Shown here: one piece after another, positions 1 through 8,162 of the stretch | Layout: the number at the start of each line of letters is the position of its first letter | How positions within the stretch are numbered: the first letter of the stretch is position 1 | Assembly: GCF_001187725.1 (NCBI RefSeq) | Contig: NZ_LGIQ01000011.1 | Span: 248,001 to 312,000, forward strand | Reading direction: 5' to 3' | From: Brevibacillus reuszeri | GTDB lineage: Bacteria; Bacillota; Bacilli; Brevibacillales; Brevibacillaceae | DNA: 64,000 nt | Made by a program: the position numbers and the translations under genes | The notes under the pieces: model-generated | What the model was told of the DNA's origin: nothing | Databases searched by the model: none | The model's input: only the letters and a program-made list of their open reading frames with translations

Positions 1-527
1 ACAATCAGCTGGGGGCGCAGCATGAGTGCCCGGGCGATGCCGATACGCTGCCTTTGACCTCCAGAAAACTGATGCGGGTAACGCTGGAGATGAGACGGGT
101 TCAGCCCAACGATCCGCACCGTCTCTTCAATCAATTCGGCTCGCTTCGACCCGGCTACCTGCTGCGCAATCAGCGGCTCTTCCAGAATGCTTTGGATCGT
201 TCGCTTCGGATTCAAGGTGGCGAACGGGTCCTGAAAGACAATTTGCAGCTGACTTCTCATCTGCCGCATTTCTTTTCCCGTGAGCGTCATCAAGTCTGTT
301 CCACGAAACCATACTTCTCCTGCGCTCGGCTCCAAAAGTCGCAACAGACAACGCCCTGTCGTCGATTTTCCACAGCCCGACTCGCCTACAATGCTAAGCG
401 TCTCTCCTTCGTATACCGTCAGATTGATGCCATTCACGGCCTGCACAAATGCAGGGGGCTGGAACCATCCGCTTTTTGCAGCAAAATGCTTTTTCAGCCC
501 TTTTACCTCCAATATCGGCTTGCTCAC
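1..527 (-). CDS. Peptide ABC transporter ATPase, DppF/OppF type (partial)
   Basis: ATPase subunit of a dipeptide/oligopeptide importer; it would sit on the cytoplasmic face and pair with the ATPase encoded just upstream. The gene is cut by the window edge after about 175 codons. A Walker A motif (GESGCGKST, about residues 48-56), the Q-loop VFQDP and the signature SGGQRQR are visible; Walker B falls outside the window. The start is a GTG at 525-527 whose bases overlap the TGA stop of the upstream ATPase (GTGA), so the two are translationally coupled. The DppF/OppF assignment rests on gene order and on similarity to the complete paralogue at 20850-21809. Confidence 0.9.
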   Translation of the reverse strand, partial: MSKPILEVKGLKKHFAAKSGWFQPPAFVQAVNGINLTVYEGETLSIVGESGCGKSTTGRCLLRLLEPSAGEVWFRGTDLMTLTGKEMRQMRSQLQIVFQDPFATLNPKRTIQSILEEPLIAQQVAGSKRAELIEETVRIVGLNPSHLQRYPHQFSGGQRQRIGIARALMLRPQLI

Positions 528-1531
528 ATCCTGTCTCTCCCTTCTGCGGCTGCACCCGGCTCATGTAGCCAGCATCTGCACTCCGAGCCATCCCGTAGCC
601 TCGAAAGCGGCGGACTTTGCGTACGGCAGATCGTCATCGCCTCCTGGCATCTCGGAGCAAATCGGCAGCCCTGCGGCCATTCTCCAGGTGAAGGGACATT
701 CCCAGAGATGGCGTACAAGCGCCTCTCGCCTTTGGCATTATGCGGAACGGATTGAATCAGCCCAATCGTGTACGGATGCTTGGGACGGCGCAGCAGCGTG
801 CGGACATCGGCTGACTCGATGACCTGGCCTGCATACATGACAAGGACACGGTCGCACATCTCTGCCACAACGCCGAGATCATGGGTAATCAGCATCACAG
901 ACATGCCTGCCTCTGCGCGCATATCACGAATCAGGCTCAGCATTTGCGCCTGGATCGTCACATCCAGCGCAGTTGTCGGTTCGTCAGCAATTAATAGCTG
1001 CGGCTGGCAAGCCATCGCCATCGCAATCATCACCCGCTGCCTCATTCCCCCGGACAACCGGTGTGGATATTCGTTGTAAATATCTTGGGCGCGTGGAATC
1101 CCTACCTGTGCGATCAGCTCGATGGTTCGCTGCTTGCGCTGTTCTCCTCCAAGATGTGTATGCAACTGTAGCACTTCTCCGATCTGCCTGCCGATCGTCA
1201 GCACCGGATTGAGTGAGGTCATCGGCTCCTGAAAGATCATGGCGAGCCGGTTGCCGCGAATTTTGCGCATTTCTTTTTCTTCGAGTGTCAGAATGTCGGT
1301 TCCCTCGAAGTTTACCTGCCCGCTCACAACTCTGCCGTTTTTTCCAAGCAGTCTCATAATCGACAGGGATGTCACACTTTTTCCACACCCGGATTCCCCG
1401 ACAATTCCCAAGGTTTCTCCTTTACCCACCTGCAAATCTATGTTATCTACGACGGTTATTGTGGTATTTTTCCGACCGACAAACTGTGTTGTCAAACCTT
1501 TCACTGCGAGTACGGGTGATCTACCCTCCAT
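524..1531 (-). CDS. Peptide ABC transporter ATPase, DppD/OppD type
   Basis: First ATPase of a peptide importer, 335 residues, the normal family length. It shows Walker A GESGCGKS (about 45-52), Q-loop FQEPMTSLNP, signature LSGGMRQR, Walker B LLIADEP followed by TTALD, and the C-terminal OppD/DppD tail with spaced cysteines (CRFAPRCQEA) typical of these subunits. GGAGGG lies 9 bases before the ATG. It is divergent from the lysR gene, separated by 90 bp, so it probably has its own promoter even though it belongs functionally with the permeases at 2527-4375. The peptide specificity cannot be read from the sequence. Confidence 0.93.
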   Translation of the reverse strand: MEGRSPVLAVKGLTTQFVGRKNTTITVVDNIDLQVGKGETLGIVGESGCGKSVTSLSIMRLLGKNGRVVSGQVNFEGTDILTLEEKEMRKIRGNRLAMIFQEPMTSLNPVLTIGRQIGEVLQLHTHLGGEQRKQRTIELIAQVGIPRAQDIYNEYPHRLSGGMRQRVMIAMAMACQPQLLIADEPTTALDVTIQAQMLSLIRDMRAEAGMSVMLITHDLGVVAEMCDRVLVMYAGQVIESADVRTLLRRPKHPYTIGLIQSVPHNAKGERRLYAISGNVPSPGEWPQGCRFAPRCQEAMTICRTQSPPLSRLRDGSECRCWLHEPGAAAEGRDRM

Positions 1532-1585
1532 GTGATGTGATCCCTCCTATCTATCAAGCTGCTTTGTGTTATACTTCTGCCCAAA

Positions 1586-1606
1586 CGAAATTATCAAAAT
1601 ATTTCG
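1586..1606. promoter_or_regulatory. Inverted repeat in front of lysR, possible autoregulatory site
   Basis: CGAAAT (1586-1591) and ATTTCG (1601-1606) form a 6-bp inverted repeat with a 9-bp AT-rich spacer in the lysR/dppD divergent region. It abuts the lysR ribosome binding site AAGGAGG (1607-1613). LysR proteins usually bind such palindromes in divergent regions, but no footprint pattern can be proven here. Confidence 0.3.
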
Positions 1607-1621
1607 AAGGAGGTTTTTGAC

Positions 1622-2530
1622 ATGAATATGGACAACATTGAGGCATTTCTTTACGCATTCCAGCTAGGCAGCTTCAACAAGGCAGCAGAAGCGCTTTATT
1701 TGACCCAGCCCTCTGTCACTGCCAGAATCCAATCACTGGAAAGGGAACTACAAGGCCCCTTGTTTCATCGAGATGGGAAGCAAATCGCCCTGACCGAGCG
1801 CGGGAAGCAATTCCTCCCGTATGCACAAAAAATACTGCATGCCTATCAGGAGATTTCCACTACACTATGTGCCGAGCCCGTATCCGAAAAAAGCGTCACC
1901 ATCGGGTGTACTCTGCTCATGTCGACCCATATCCTTCCGGAAATTTTACCGATCTACCGTGAAAAATATCCTGGCGTCAATCTGCGGATCTTAGTCGGAT
2001 CATCTGCCTACGTCATGGAAAAAGTTTTGAGCAAGGAAGCAGACTTCGGCCTTGTTCGTACCGTTTCGCATCCACTGATTGACTCCTATCATTTTCATAC
2101 CGATACACTGCGGCTTGTGGTCCCTCCCCACCATCCTTTCACAGCTCTGCCCGCCAGCAAGCTGAGCTGGGACACGGTCGGACGCGAACCACATATCGTT
2201 CTTGCCCATGGCACCATGGAGTGGCTGATGGTGCAGCGACATTATCACCGAAATCAGATTCATCCTCACATCATGATGGAGGTTGACAATTTTGAGGCTG
2301 CCAAAAAGATGGTGATGCGCGGAGTAGGGATCAGCTTTTTACCGCAGCTGTGCATGCAAGAGGAGCTGACCAATGGACTCCTCCATGAGATTTCCCCCAA
2401 GCCCCTTGCGCAACTGACGCGTAAGATTGAAATCATTTGCTTGCGTGAGGCAAACCGGGATCTCGTCGAGTTTTTTATTCATGCAGTCAAAGCGCTCGAT
2501 CGCAAGCTGCCGCTGACCAAAAATAGTTAA
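1622..2530 (+). CDS. LysR-family transcriptional regulator
   Basis: 302-residue regulator with an N-terminal winged helix-turn-helix (residues 1-60, containing FNKAAEALYLTQPSVTARI) and a C-terminal LysR substrate-binding domain (about 90-295). AAGGAGG lies 8 bases before the ATG. It is encoded on the opposite strand inside the peptide-transporter locus: divergent from dppD (1531) and convergent with dppC, whose stop codon overlaps its own by 4 bp (2527-2530). This position suggests it controls the surrounding transporter, probably in response to a peptide or amino acid. The ligand is not predictable. Confidence 0.93.
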   Translation: MNMDNIEAFLYAFQLGSFNKAAEALYLTQPSVTARIQSLERELQGPLFHRDGKQIALTERGKQFLPYAQKILHAYQEISTTLCAEPVSEKSVTIGCTLLMSTHILPEILPIYREKYPGVNLRILVGSSAYVMEKVLSKEADFGLVRTVSHPLIDSYHFHTDTLRLVVPPHHPFTALPASKLSWDTVGREPHIVLAHGTMEWLMVQRHYHRNQIHPHIMMEVDNFEAAKKMVMRGVGISFLPQLCMQEELTNGLLHEISPKPLAQLTRKIEIICLREANRDLVEFFIHAVKALDRKLPLTKNS

Positions 2531-3435
2531 GCAGATTTCGGGTCAAAAATATCCCGCAGGGCATCCCCCAAAATATTGACTGTGAAAACGACGACCGTAA
2601 TGGCCAAGCCTGGAAAGGTTGCCAGCCACCAGGCATCATGAATATACTCTTTTCCTTCGCTGAGCATCGTTCCCCATTCGGGGGTCGGAGGCTGTGCTCC
2701 CAAGCCGATGAAGCTGAGCGCCGCTGTATCCAAAATCGCGATCCCGATCTGTAGTGTCGTGTACACAAGCAGAGGACTCATGATATTTGGCATGATTTGA
2801 AACAGGAGAATTCGCGCACCTGAAGTCCCTACGGCTCGGCTCGCTTCCACATAGCCCGATGCCTTCACCGAAAGCGTCGCACCGCGCGTCAGCCGGGCGT
2901 ATTTGGGAATCCCGGCAATCCCTACGGCAATCATAGCATTCGTCAGACTGGGGCCGAGAATCGCCACAATCGCCATCGCCATGATGATATTGGGAATCGC
3001 GAGCAAGATGTCCATGATGCGCATCAGGACCTGATCAACCATCCCCCCGACGAATGCGCTGGTTACTCCGATAAAGGTACCGGTAAAGAAAGTGATCGAT
3101 ACAGCCATGACCGCGACCATGAGTGTTACCCTCGCGCCATGTAGCAGCCTGGACAAAACATCACGCCCAATCGAATCCGTACCAAGCATGTGATCCGATG
3201 TAGGACCACTCAGCAATGATTCATAAAACGGTTGCGTCGGATCATGCGGTGCCAGCCATGGTCCGACAATCCCGACTGCAATCACGACGAGCAAAATACC
3301 CAGGCTGTAACGCGCCTTTCGATTGCGCCACAGCTTTTCGAGCAAGCTGTCTTCACGAATCCAGCTCGTCTTGCCCGCTTCTTTTTGCGAGGGCGCGGGA
3401 GGAATCGATGGCAGGGCAGGTGTTGCTTGGCTCAT
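2527..3435 (-). CDS. Peptide ABC transporter permease, DppC/OppC type
   Basis: Inner-membrane permease of about 302 residues with the OppC layout: a cytoplasmic proline-rich N-terminus, one TM helix (GILLVVIAVGIVGPWLAPHDP), a periplasmic loop with LGTDSIGRDVLSRLLHGAR, then the five-helix BPD_transp_1 core with the EAA-type loop (EASRAVGTSGARILLFQIMPN) and the GLGAQPPTPEWG loop. The ATG at 3435 has AAAGGAGGGG just upstream and lies one base past the TAA of the preceding permease. A longer frame would begin inside that gene and is unlikely. Its 3' end overlaps the lysR stop, so no terminator separates the convergent genes. Confidence 0.93.
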   Translation of the reverse strand: MSQATPALPSIPPAPSQKEAGKTSWIREDSLLEKLWRNRKARYSLGILLVVIAVGIVGPWLAPHDPTQPFYESLLSGPTSDHMLGTDSIGRDVLSRLLHGARVTLMVAVMAVSITFFTGTFIGVTSAFVGGMVDQVLMRIMDILLAIPNIIMAMAIVAILGPSLTNAMIAVGIAGIPKYARLTRGATLSVKASGYVEASRAVGTSGARILLFQIMPNIMSPLLVYTTLQIGIAILDTAALSFIGLGAQPPTPEWGTMLSEGKEYIHDAWWLATFPGLAITVVVFTVNILGDALRDIFDPKSA

Positions 3436-3436
3436 C

Positions 3437-4375
3437 TTACGTCCCCTCCTTTGGCTGGCCGACCTCGATGCGCGGATCAATAAAGCTGTACAAAATATCG
3501 ACCAAAATATTGATCAGGACAAAGATAACCCCGATGAACAAAATGATGCCCTGAACAAGCGGGAAATCACGGGAGGCAATCGCACCGATCGCAAGCGAGC
3601 CAAGACCCGGCCAGTCAAAAACACGCTCGATGATCACGGTTCCTCCCAGTAATGATGCGATCTGCAATCCCACGATCGTCACAACCGGAATCATGGCGTT
3701 GCGAAACGCATGGATGAAAAGCACTGCCCCTTCCCCGAGCCCTTTGGCCCGTGCGGTGCGGATGTAGTCAAAGGAAAGCACCTCTACCATCCCGGCGCGT
3801 GTCAAGCGACTGATGACCGTCGAGGCCAGTACGCCAAGCGTGACAGCCGGCAGCACAATATCCTTTAGTCCGGTCCCTCCAGCAATCGGAAGCCATCCCA
3901 GCTTGACGGTGAACAGCATGATCAGCAGGATACCCAGCCAAAAGCTTGGAATCGAAACACCTAATGTAGCGAGACTCATGGCTGAAAAATCTAGGAAAGT
4001 GTCTTTGAACCTCGCTGCGATGATTCCCATTGTAATTCCGATGATGATCGCCAGCAGCATTCCGCTTGCCGCTAGCTTGACGGTAGCTGGAAAGCGCTCC
4101 AAAATCTCTGTGAGGACGGGACGTCCAGTTTTGAAGGACGTCCCCAAATCCCCTTGCAATACTCCTGCCGCATAATGAAAATATTGCACAAGCAGCGGTC
4201 GGTTCAGTCCCAATTGCTCACGAAGCGCCTGCACTTGCTCGGCTGTCGCATTTTCTCCCAGCATGATGCGAATCGGATCACCCGGAATGAGATGAATCAG
4301 CGCAAAGGAAAAGATCGAAATGCCGATGAGTACAATCAATCCTGTACCGAGGCGTTGGATAATAAATTGCCTCAT
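3437..4375 (-). CDS. Peptide ABC transporter permease, DppB/OppB type
   Basis: 312-residue membrane permease that forms the transport channel with the DppC-type partner. The N-terminus begins with the family-typical MRQFIIQRLGTGLIVLIGIS helix, followed by a loop with PGDPIRIMLGENAT, five further helices, and the coupling loop DYIRTARAKGLGEGAVLFIHAFRN split over about residues 205-230. The ATG overlaps the TAA of the binding-protein gene (TAATG), and its stop is one base before the next start. That is classic operon coupling in the order binding protein, permease B, permease C. Confidence 0.94.
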   Translation of the reverse strand: MRQFIIQRLGTGLIVLIGISIFSFALIHLIPGDPIRIMLGENATAEQVQALREQLGLNRPLLVQYFHYAAGVLQGDLGTSFKTGRPVLTEILERFPATVKLAASGMLLAIIIGITMGIIAARFKDTFLDFSAMSLATLGVSIPSFWLGILLIMLFTVKLGWLPIAGGTGLKDIVLPAVTLGVLASTVISRLTRAGMVEVLSFDYIRTARAKGLGEGAVLFIHAFRNAMIPVVTIVGLQIASLLGGTVIIERVFDWPGLGSLAIGAIASRDFPLVQGIILFIGVIFVLINILVDILYSFIDPRIEVGQPKEGT

Positions 4376-6051
4376 TATTGATTCACCCAGCTATCCTGAT
4401 ACATCAGCCCGCGCAATGGATGAACGCGCACACCCTCGACCGGCTTGCGTACGACGTTGAATTGTTTTTCAGTGTAGATGGGAATCCACCACGCTTGTTC
4501 CACGACGTACTTTTGAATTTCCTTGTAAACTTCCTTGCGTGCAGTACTGTCTACAGTCGTTCTGCCCTTGACCAACAGCTCGTCCAGCTTGTCGTCTTTT
4601 ACCCCACTGAAGTTCAGACCGTTCGCGATTTGACTGGAATGCAGGAACAAGTAGAGGACGTCCGGGTCATTAAGCGTGTAGCCCATGAGTGTCATGTCAT
4701 AGTTTCCTTTTGTCGCAGTGTCCACAAGTGCGCCCCATTCCAGTGTGACGATTTTCAGCTCCACACCGATATCCTTGAGCATTGCCTGAATGATTTGCGC
4801 CGCCTGTGCCCATGTACCCGTTTGGGCCAAAATCTCCAGCTTGAGCGGCTTGCCGTCCTTTTCATAAAAGCCTTGTGCGTTTTTCGTATATCCTGCCTTC
4901 TCCAAGAGTGCCCGTGCCTCATCCGCCTGATATTTGTAGCCGTATTCCTGTACCGCTTCATCGTAGCCAAACAATGATGGAGGCAACGGTCCATAAGCAG
5001 CAACCCCTTCTCCTTGAATCACTGCTTTCATGATCGCTTCTTTGTTGATCGCCTTGTTCAGCGCTTGTCTCACTTCCAGCTCTGTGAAGACTGGTCTGCG
5101 CGTGTTCATCATCACATATAGGCCAAGACCGTTGCGCAGCATTTCTTTAACCTCGTATTGCGGATTATCCTTGTATTTCTTGACATCCTTCGCTTCGATT
5201 TTGCTGGCGATATCGATCGAGCCGCTTTCCAATGCAGCCAGCATCGTCTGATTTTCATTGATGAATTTATAGATCAGCTTGTCCGGGTAGGCTGGACCCT
5301 GGTTTTTGGCAATCGGATCAGCCCACGCGTAATCCTCGTTACGGACAAATGAGATACTTTGCCCATTTTCCCAGCTCTCAAATTTCCACGGGCCAATCCC
5401 GACAGGCTGGCGTCCGTATTTGTCTCCTGCTTTTTTGATCGCTTCCATCGATAGTGGCTGTAGCCAGCCTGGATCACTCAAATATTGCAATAAGGGCGCA
5501 AAGGGCTGCTTTAATTTCAGGATCAGTGTCTTATCGTCCGGCGCTTCTACCGACGCTACCTCGGACAAGTTGCTACCTGCTACCTTTGCCGCTGTTTCTG
5601 GATTCAGCGCGCGTTGATAGGTTTCCGCGAATGATTTGGCAGTCAGCGGTGTCCCATCATGGAATTTCACCCCGGAGCGAATAACGAAATTCCACGTCTT
5701 CCCGTCCTCAGAGACAGTCCAGCTCTCTGCCAAATACGGCTTAAACTCCAATGTCTCCGGATCTTGCGTAACGAGCCCGCCTCCGAGATTCCCTGCGATT
5801 TGGTTCGCCACAGCCATCCCCGTTTTCTGAATGTCCAGCTGATCCGGCTCGTCCTTAATCGCAATGGTGAGCGTGCCTCCTTTTTTCGGCTGCAGGTCTG
5901 CTGTCGCGTCTAGTGGCTTGGCAGGAGCATCTGTGCCCGTCCCTGCTCCAGGTGCAGCTGTATTCCCGCCACATCCGGCCAAAAGTGATGCTGACATGGA
6001 TATAGCCGTTGCCATTGTTAGCATTTTTTTGATGGTTGTCCCTCTACCCAT
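4375..6051 (-). CDS. Peptide-binding lipoprotein of ABC transporter (SBP family 5)
   Basis: 558-residue extracytoplasmic solute-binding protein, DppA/OppA family. The signal peptide ends in the lipobox LLAGC (Cys27), so it is a membrane-anchored lipoprotein. The mature part starts with a linker rich in A, G and T, then KKGGTLTIAIKDEPDQLD, the conserved start of family 5; FHDGTPLTAKSFAETYQRAL and GIGPWKFESWENG are further signatures. AGGGGG precedes the ATG. It is the first gene of the operon and its stop overlaps the dppB start by one base. It shares the domain layout of the two binding proteins at 24690-28901 but sits in a separate operon, so the two systems probably differ in ligand. Confidence 0.94.
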   Translation of the reverse strand: MGRGTTIKKMLTMATAISMSASLLAGCGGNTAAPGAGTGTDAPAKPLDATADLQPKKGGTLTIAIKDEPDQLDIQKTGMAVANQIAGNLGGGLVTQDPETLEFKPYLAESWTVSEDGKTWNFVIRSGVKFHDGTPLTAKSFAETYQRALNPETAAKVAGSNLSEVASVEAPDDKTLILKLKQPFAPLLQYLSDPGWLQPLSMEAIKKAGDKYGRQPVGIGPWKFESWENGQSISFVRNEDYAWADPIAKNQGPAYPDKLIYKFINENQTMLAALESGSIDIASKIEAKDVKKYKDNPQYEVKEMLRNGLGLYVMMNTRRPVFTELEVRQALNKAINKEAIMKAVIQGEGVAAYGPLPPSLFGYDEAVQEYGYKYQADEARALLEKAGYTKNAQGFYEKDGKPLKLEILAQTGTWAQAAQIIQAMLKDIGVELKIVTLEWGALVDTATKGNYDMTLMGYTLNDPDVLYLFLHSSQIANGLNFSGVKDDKLDELLVKGRTTVDSTARKEVYKEIQKYVVEQAWWIPIYTEKQFNVVRKPVEGVRVHPLRGLMYQDSWVNQ

Positions 6052-6134
6052 AATGTCGCCCCCTGTGATAAAGATGGAATGATTGATTTAGAACAACACT
6101 ATCATTTTTTAGAAAATTTTGATTATCAGACATT

Positions 6135-6149
6135 TCTATAAGGTATAGA
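6135..6149. promoter_or_regulatory. Perfect palindrome upstream of peptide operon
   Basis: TCTATA (6135-6140) and TATAGA (6144-6149), spacer AGG, make a perfect 6-bp inverted repeat about 85 bp upstream of the binding-protein start. The placement suits an activator-type operator, for example for the LysR regulator at 1622-2530. The link is an inference. Confidence 0.3.
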
Positions 6150-6185
6150 TGATTTGATGACCCTCGTCAGACCATATGGGTGGAG

Positions 6186-6386
6186 AGGAAAAAGGAGGAA
6201 ACGCTTCAGATTCTTGGAACACTTGCTTGGGGATTCACTGGACGGCTCCGTGAAAAAAGGGAAACCGCGTCCAAAGTAGCTCTTTCATGAGGCTTCTCAG
6301 AGGTGGACGCTTAAGAGCGTGTTTCTCTTTTTTCATTACGCCTCAGCCGTGTTCCAAAGATCTGCGGCTTTTTTCTCCTTTTTCCT
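6186..6386 (+). repeat. Structured ~200-bp repeat, copy A
   Basis: A 201-bp element bounded by 12-bp perfect terminal inverted repeats, AGGAAAAAGGAG (6186-6197) and CTCCTTTTTCCT (6375-6386). Nested stems follow: TTGGAACAC (6214-6222) with GTGTTCCAA (6349-6357); GAAAAAAG-G-GAAAC (6252-6265) with GTTTC-T-CTTTTTTC (6321-6334); GCGTCC (6267-6272) with GGACGC (6305-6310). The whole element can fold into one long rod-like hairpin. A related copy lies in inverted orientation at 6690-6892. It could be a non-coding RNA gene, a REP- or MITE-like element, or a transcription barrier. I do not recognise the family. Confidence 0.75.
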
Positions 6387-6521
6387 CATTAAGCCTTGGC
6401 GACTCGTCCAGCTTTTTTGTGGGTATTTCATAGCAGTTTGCGAGCACTATCTTGGAGGAGACAGCCGTTCATGCATTTTCTATTATTGAATGCTGAAAGA
6501 AACTAAATTTTTACCCACATG

Positions 6522-6566
6522 AATAAAAACAAACCGTCAAGACTATCGATTAGTCCTGACGGTTTC
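6522..6566 (-). terminator. Hairpin terminator between the two repeats
   Basis: AAACCGTCA (6531-6539) pairs with TGACGGTTT (6557-6565), extended by GAC/GTC. Read on the minus strand it is followed by TTTGTTTTTATT, a convincing intrinsic terminator. It would stop minus-strand transcripts coming from the SDR gene or from repeat copy B. Confidence 0.7.
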
Positions 6567-6689
6567 TATTGAATAGCATCACATAGTGATCTTCTGGCAA
6601 TTGCCTTTTGAACCTTCAATTGCCTTGCACGCAAGTCTTTCTCTTGTGACCTGCCCACAAACAAGCTTGTGGAAAACAAAAGCTGGCTG

Positions 6690-6892
6690 GGAAAAAGGAG
6701 AAAGACGCGAAGCTCTTTGGGGCACAACCGAGGTGGAATGGAAAAAGCGAAACACGGTTTTAAGCGTCCACCTCTGGAATCACGTCATTGTACATGCGAC
6801 TTTGGACGCGGTTTTGCTTTTTCCATGGAACAGTGCAGGGATGACCTCCTGGCAAGTGACCCAAGAAGCTGGAGCGTTTTCTCCTTTTTTCC
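6690..6892 (-). repeat. Structured ~200-bp repeat, copy B (inverted)
   Basis: The reverse complement of this 203-bp stretch aligns along its length with 6186-6386, sharing blocks such as CCGCGTCCAAAGT, CAGAGGTGGACGCTTAA and the terminal arms GGAAAAAGGAG/CTCCTTTTTTCC. Several paired positions differ from copy A on both sides of a stem: the central arm is TGGAAAAAGC with GCTTTTTCCA here, against GAAAAAAG with CTTTTTTC in copy A, so pairing is kept despite sequence change. It starts right after the small ORF that ends at 6909. An open frame running through it is not taken as a gene. Confidence 0.75.
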
Positions 6893-6908
6893 TCACTATG
6901 CTACCGCC

Positions 6909-7103
6909 TCACCAACCAGAGTCTTTTAAAAACAAACTGAGAAGCTTTCTCCACCGATACAGATCCTTTTTCCCCAGTGTTTGCCATAAACCACGGACCT
7001 TATATGAACGATCACCTCGAAAAAGACCATCTGCATGCCAATAATCACATAGATCATAGACTGGCATCCCCACAAGTAGAAAAACCAGCACCACTCGTGT
7101 CAT
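6909..7103 (-). CDS. Small hypothetical protein, 64 aa
   Basis: An unrecognised 64-residue frame 14 bp downstream of the SDR gene on the same strand. It begins MTRVVLVFLLVGMPVYDLCD, a short hydrophobic segment, and continues as a basic, Trp- and Lys-rich tail (KKDLYRWRKLLSLFLK). The ribosome binding site is weak (AGTGG). It could be a small membrane-associated protein co-transcribed with the SDR gene, or a chance frame; codon use does not decide. It ends just before repeat copy B. Confidence 0.35.
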   Translation of the reverse strand: MTRVVLVFLLVGMPVYDLCDYWHADGLFRGDRSYKVRGLWQTLGKKDLYRWRKLLSLFLKDSGW

Positions 7104-7117
7104 GATCCACTAGATGG

Positions 7118-7879
7118 TCAGACTGTTGGTCCCCCACTGACATAGATGATTTGACCAGATACATAGCTCGCTTCCTCACTCACCAAAAACGAGACGACAT
7201 TCGCGATATCCTCCGGCTTTCCCGCCCTGCGCAAAGGAATCTGGGCAGCACTTTCTTTTTCAAATTCCTCGAAGCTGACACCGATCCGTCTCGCAGTCTC
7301 CTTGGTCATATCCGTGGCGATAAATCCCGGGGCTACTGCATTCACATTAATATTGAAAGGACCCAGCTCAATCGAAAGAGTCTTGGTAAAGCCTTGCAAG
7401 CCTGCCTTGGCTGCTGAATAATTCGCCTGACCACGACTCCCCAGAGCAGATATGCTGGAAAGATTCACGATTTTCCCATATCGCTGGGAAACCATATGTT
7501 TTTGGACACCGCGACTCATTAAAAAGCTGCCCTTTAAATGAATGTTCATCACTGTGTCCCAGTCATCCTCAGTCATTTTGAACAGCATATTATCTCGAAT
7601 GACCCCTGCATTGTTCACCAAAATGTCCAGACGGCCAAAGTGATTCACAAGCGCTGTAACAGCATTTTCAACCTGAGTCGCATCCGCTACATCACATGCG
7701 AGGCCGATGGCTTCTCCTCCTGCTGCCTGAATCTCGGAAACCGTCTCCGCAGTAAACTCCTCTTTCAGATCAAGCACGCCGACCTTGGCTCCATCACTCG
7801 CCAGTCGTTTCGCTGTTGCCGCTCCAATCCCACGTCCTGCTCCTGTAACGATTGCTACCTTCCCTGCTAATTTGCTCAT
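7118..7879 (-). CDS. Short-chain dehydrogenase, 3-oxoacyl-ACP reductase (FabG)-like
   Basis: 253-residue classical SDR that would reduce a keto group with NAD(P)H in the cytoplasm. The dinucleotide motif TGAGRGIG (about 12-19), NNAG (about 90-93), the catalytic Ser in NLSSISALG and the YSAAKAG motif with Tyr and Lys (about 155-159) are intact, and the C-terminus ends in the usual SGQIIYVSGG. Similarity is closest to FabG-like enzymes. It stands alone with no other fatty-acid genes, so it may instead act on acetoacetyl-CoA or another small ketone. AAGGAGG lies before the ATG. Confidence 0.85.
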   Translation of the reverse strand: MSKLAGKVAIVTGAGRGIGAATAKRLASDGAKVGVLDLKEEFTAETVSEIQAAGGEAIGLACDVADATQVENAVTALVNHFGRLDILVNNAGVIRDNMLFKMTEDDWDTVMNIHLKGSFLMSRGVQKHMVSQRYGKIVNLSSISALGSRGQANYSAAKAGLQGFTKTLSIELGPFNINVNAVAPGFIATDMTKETARRIGVSFEEFEKESAAQIPLRRAGKPEDIANVVSFLVSEEASYVSGQIIYVSGGPTV

Positions 7880-8162
7880 GTAAGCCTCCTTTTGATTTCG
7901 TCAGAAAATCCGGTTACGCCAACTTTGATAGAACATTCAGAAAAGACAGGTTACAATATAAAATCGTGCTGTCGTGATCCGTGGCTAACATCGGAAGAGG
8001 GGATTGCTGCGCCCGTTTAAAGCTTGTATCTTTCTAGTTTATATGAAATTCGTTTCGTTTTGAATGACTTTTCTCCCGTTGCTTCAACTCGTAGGCCAGG
8101 TTGGCAACCAAAATCGAACCTGTCGAGACAATCAGGCTTTCGTTGGGGGAAATGAGTCAACC
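7880..8162. other. Intergenic region upstream of the SDR gene
   Basis: About 280 bp between two minus-strand genes. It must hold the SDR promoter. No clear hairpin, operator or conserved small frame was seen. Confidence 0.4.

Noticed and set aside
54..822. Plus-strand frames of 180-233 codons at the start of the window
   Set aside because: They are antisense to two well-conserved ABC ATPase genes and have no ribosome binding sites or recognisable sequence.
6186..6892. Composite transposon made of two inverted repeats
   Set aside because: The 303 bp between the copies encode no transposase, and no target duplications flank the copies.
6586..7044. 152-codon plus-strand frame
   Set aside because: It runs through the whole of structured repeat B and has low-complexity, unstructured residues. 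The repeat explains the open frame better.
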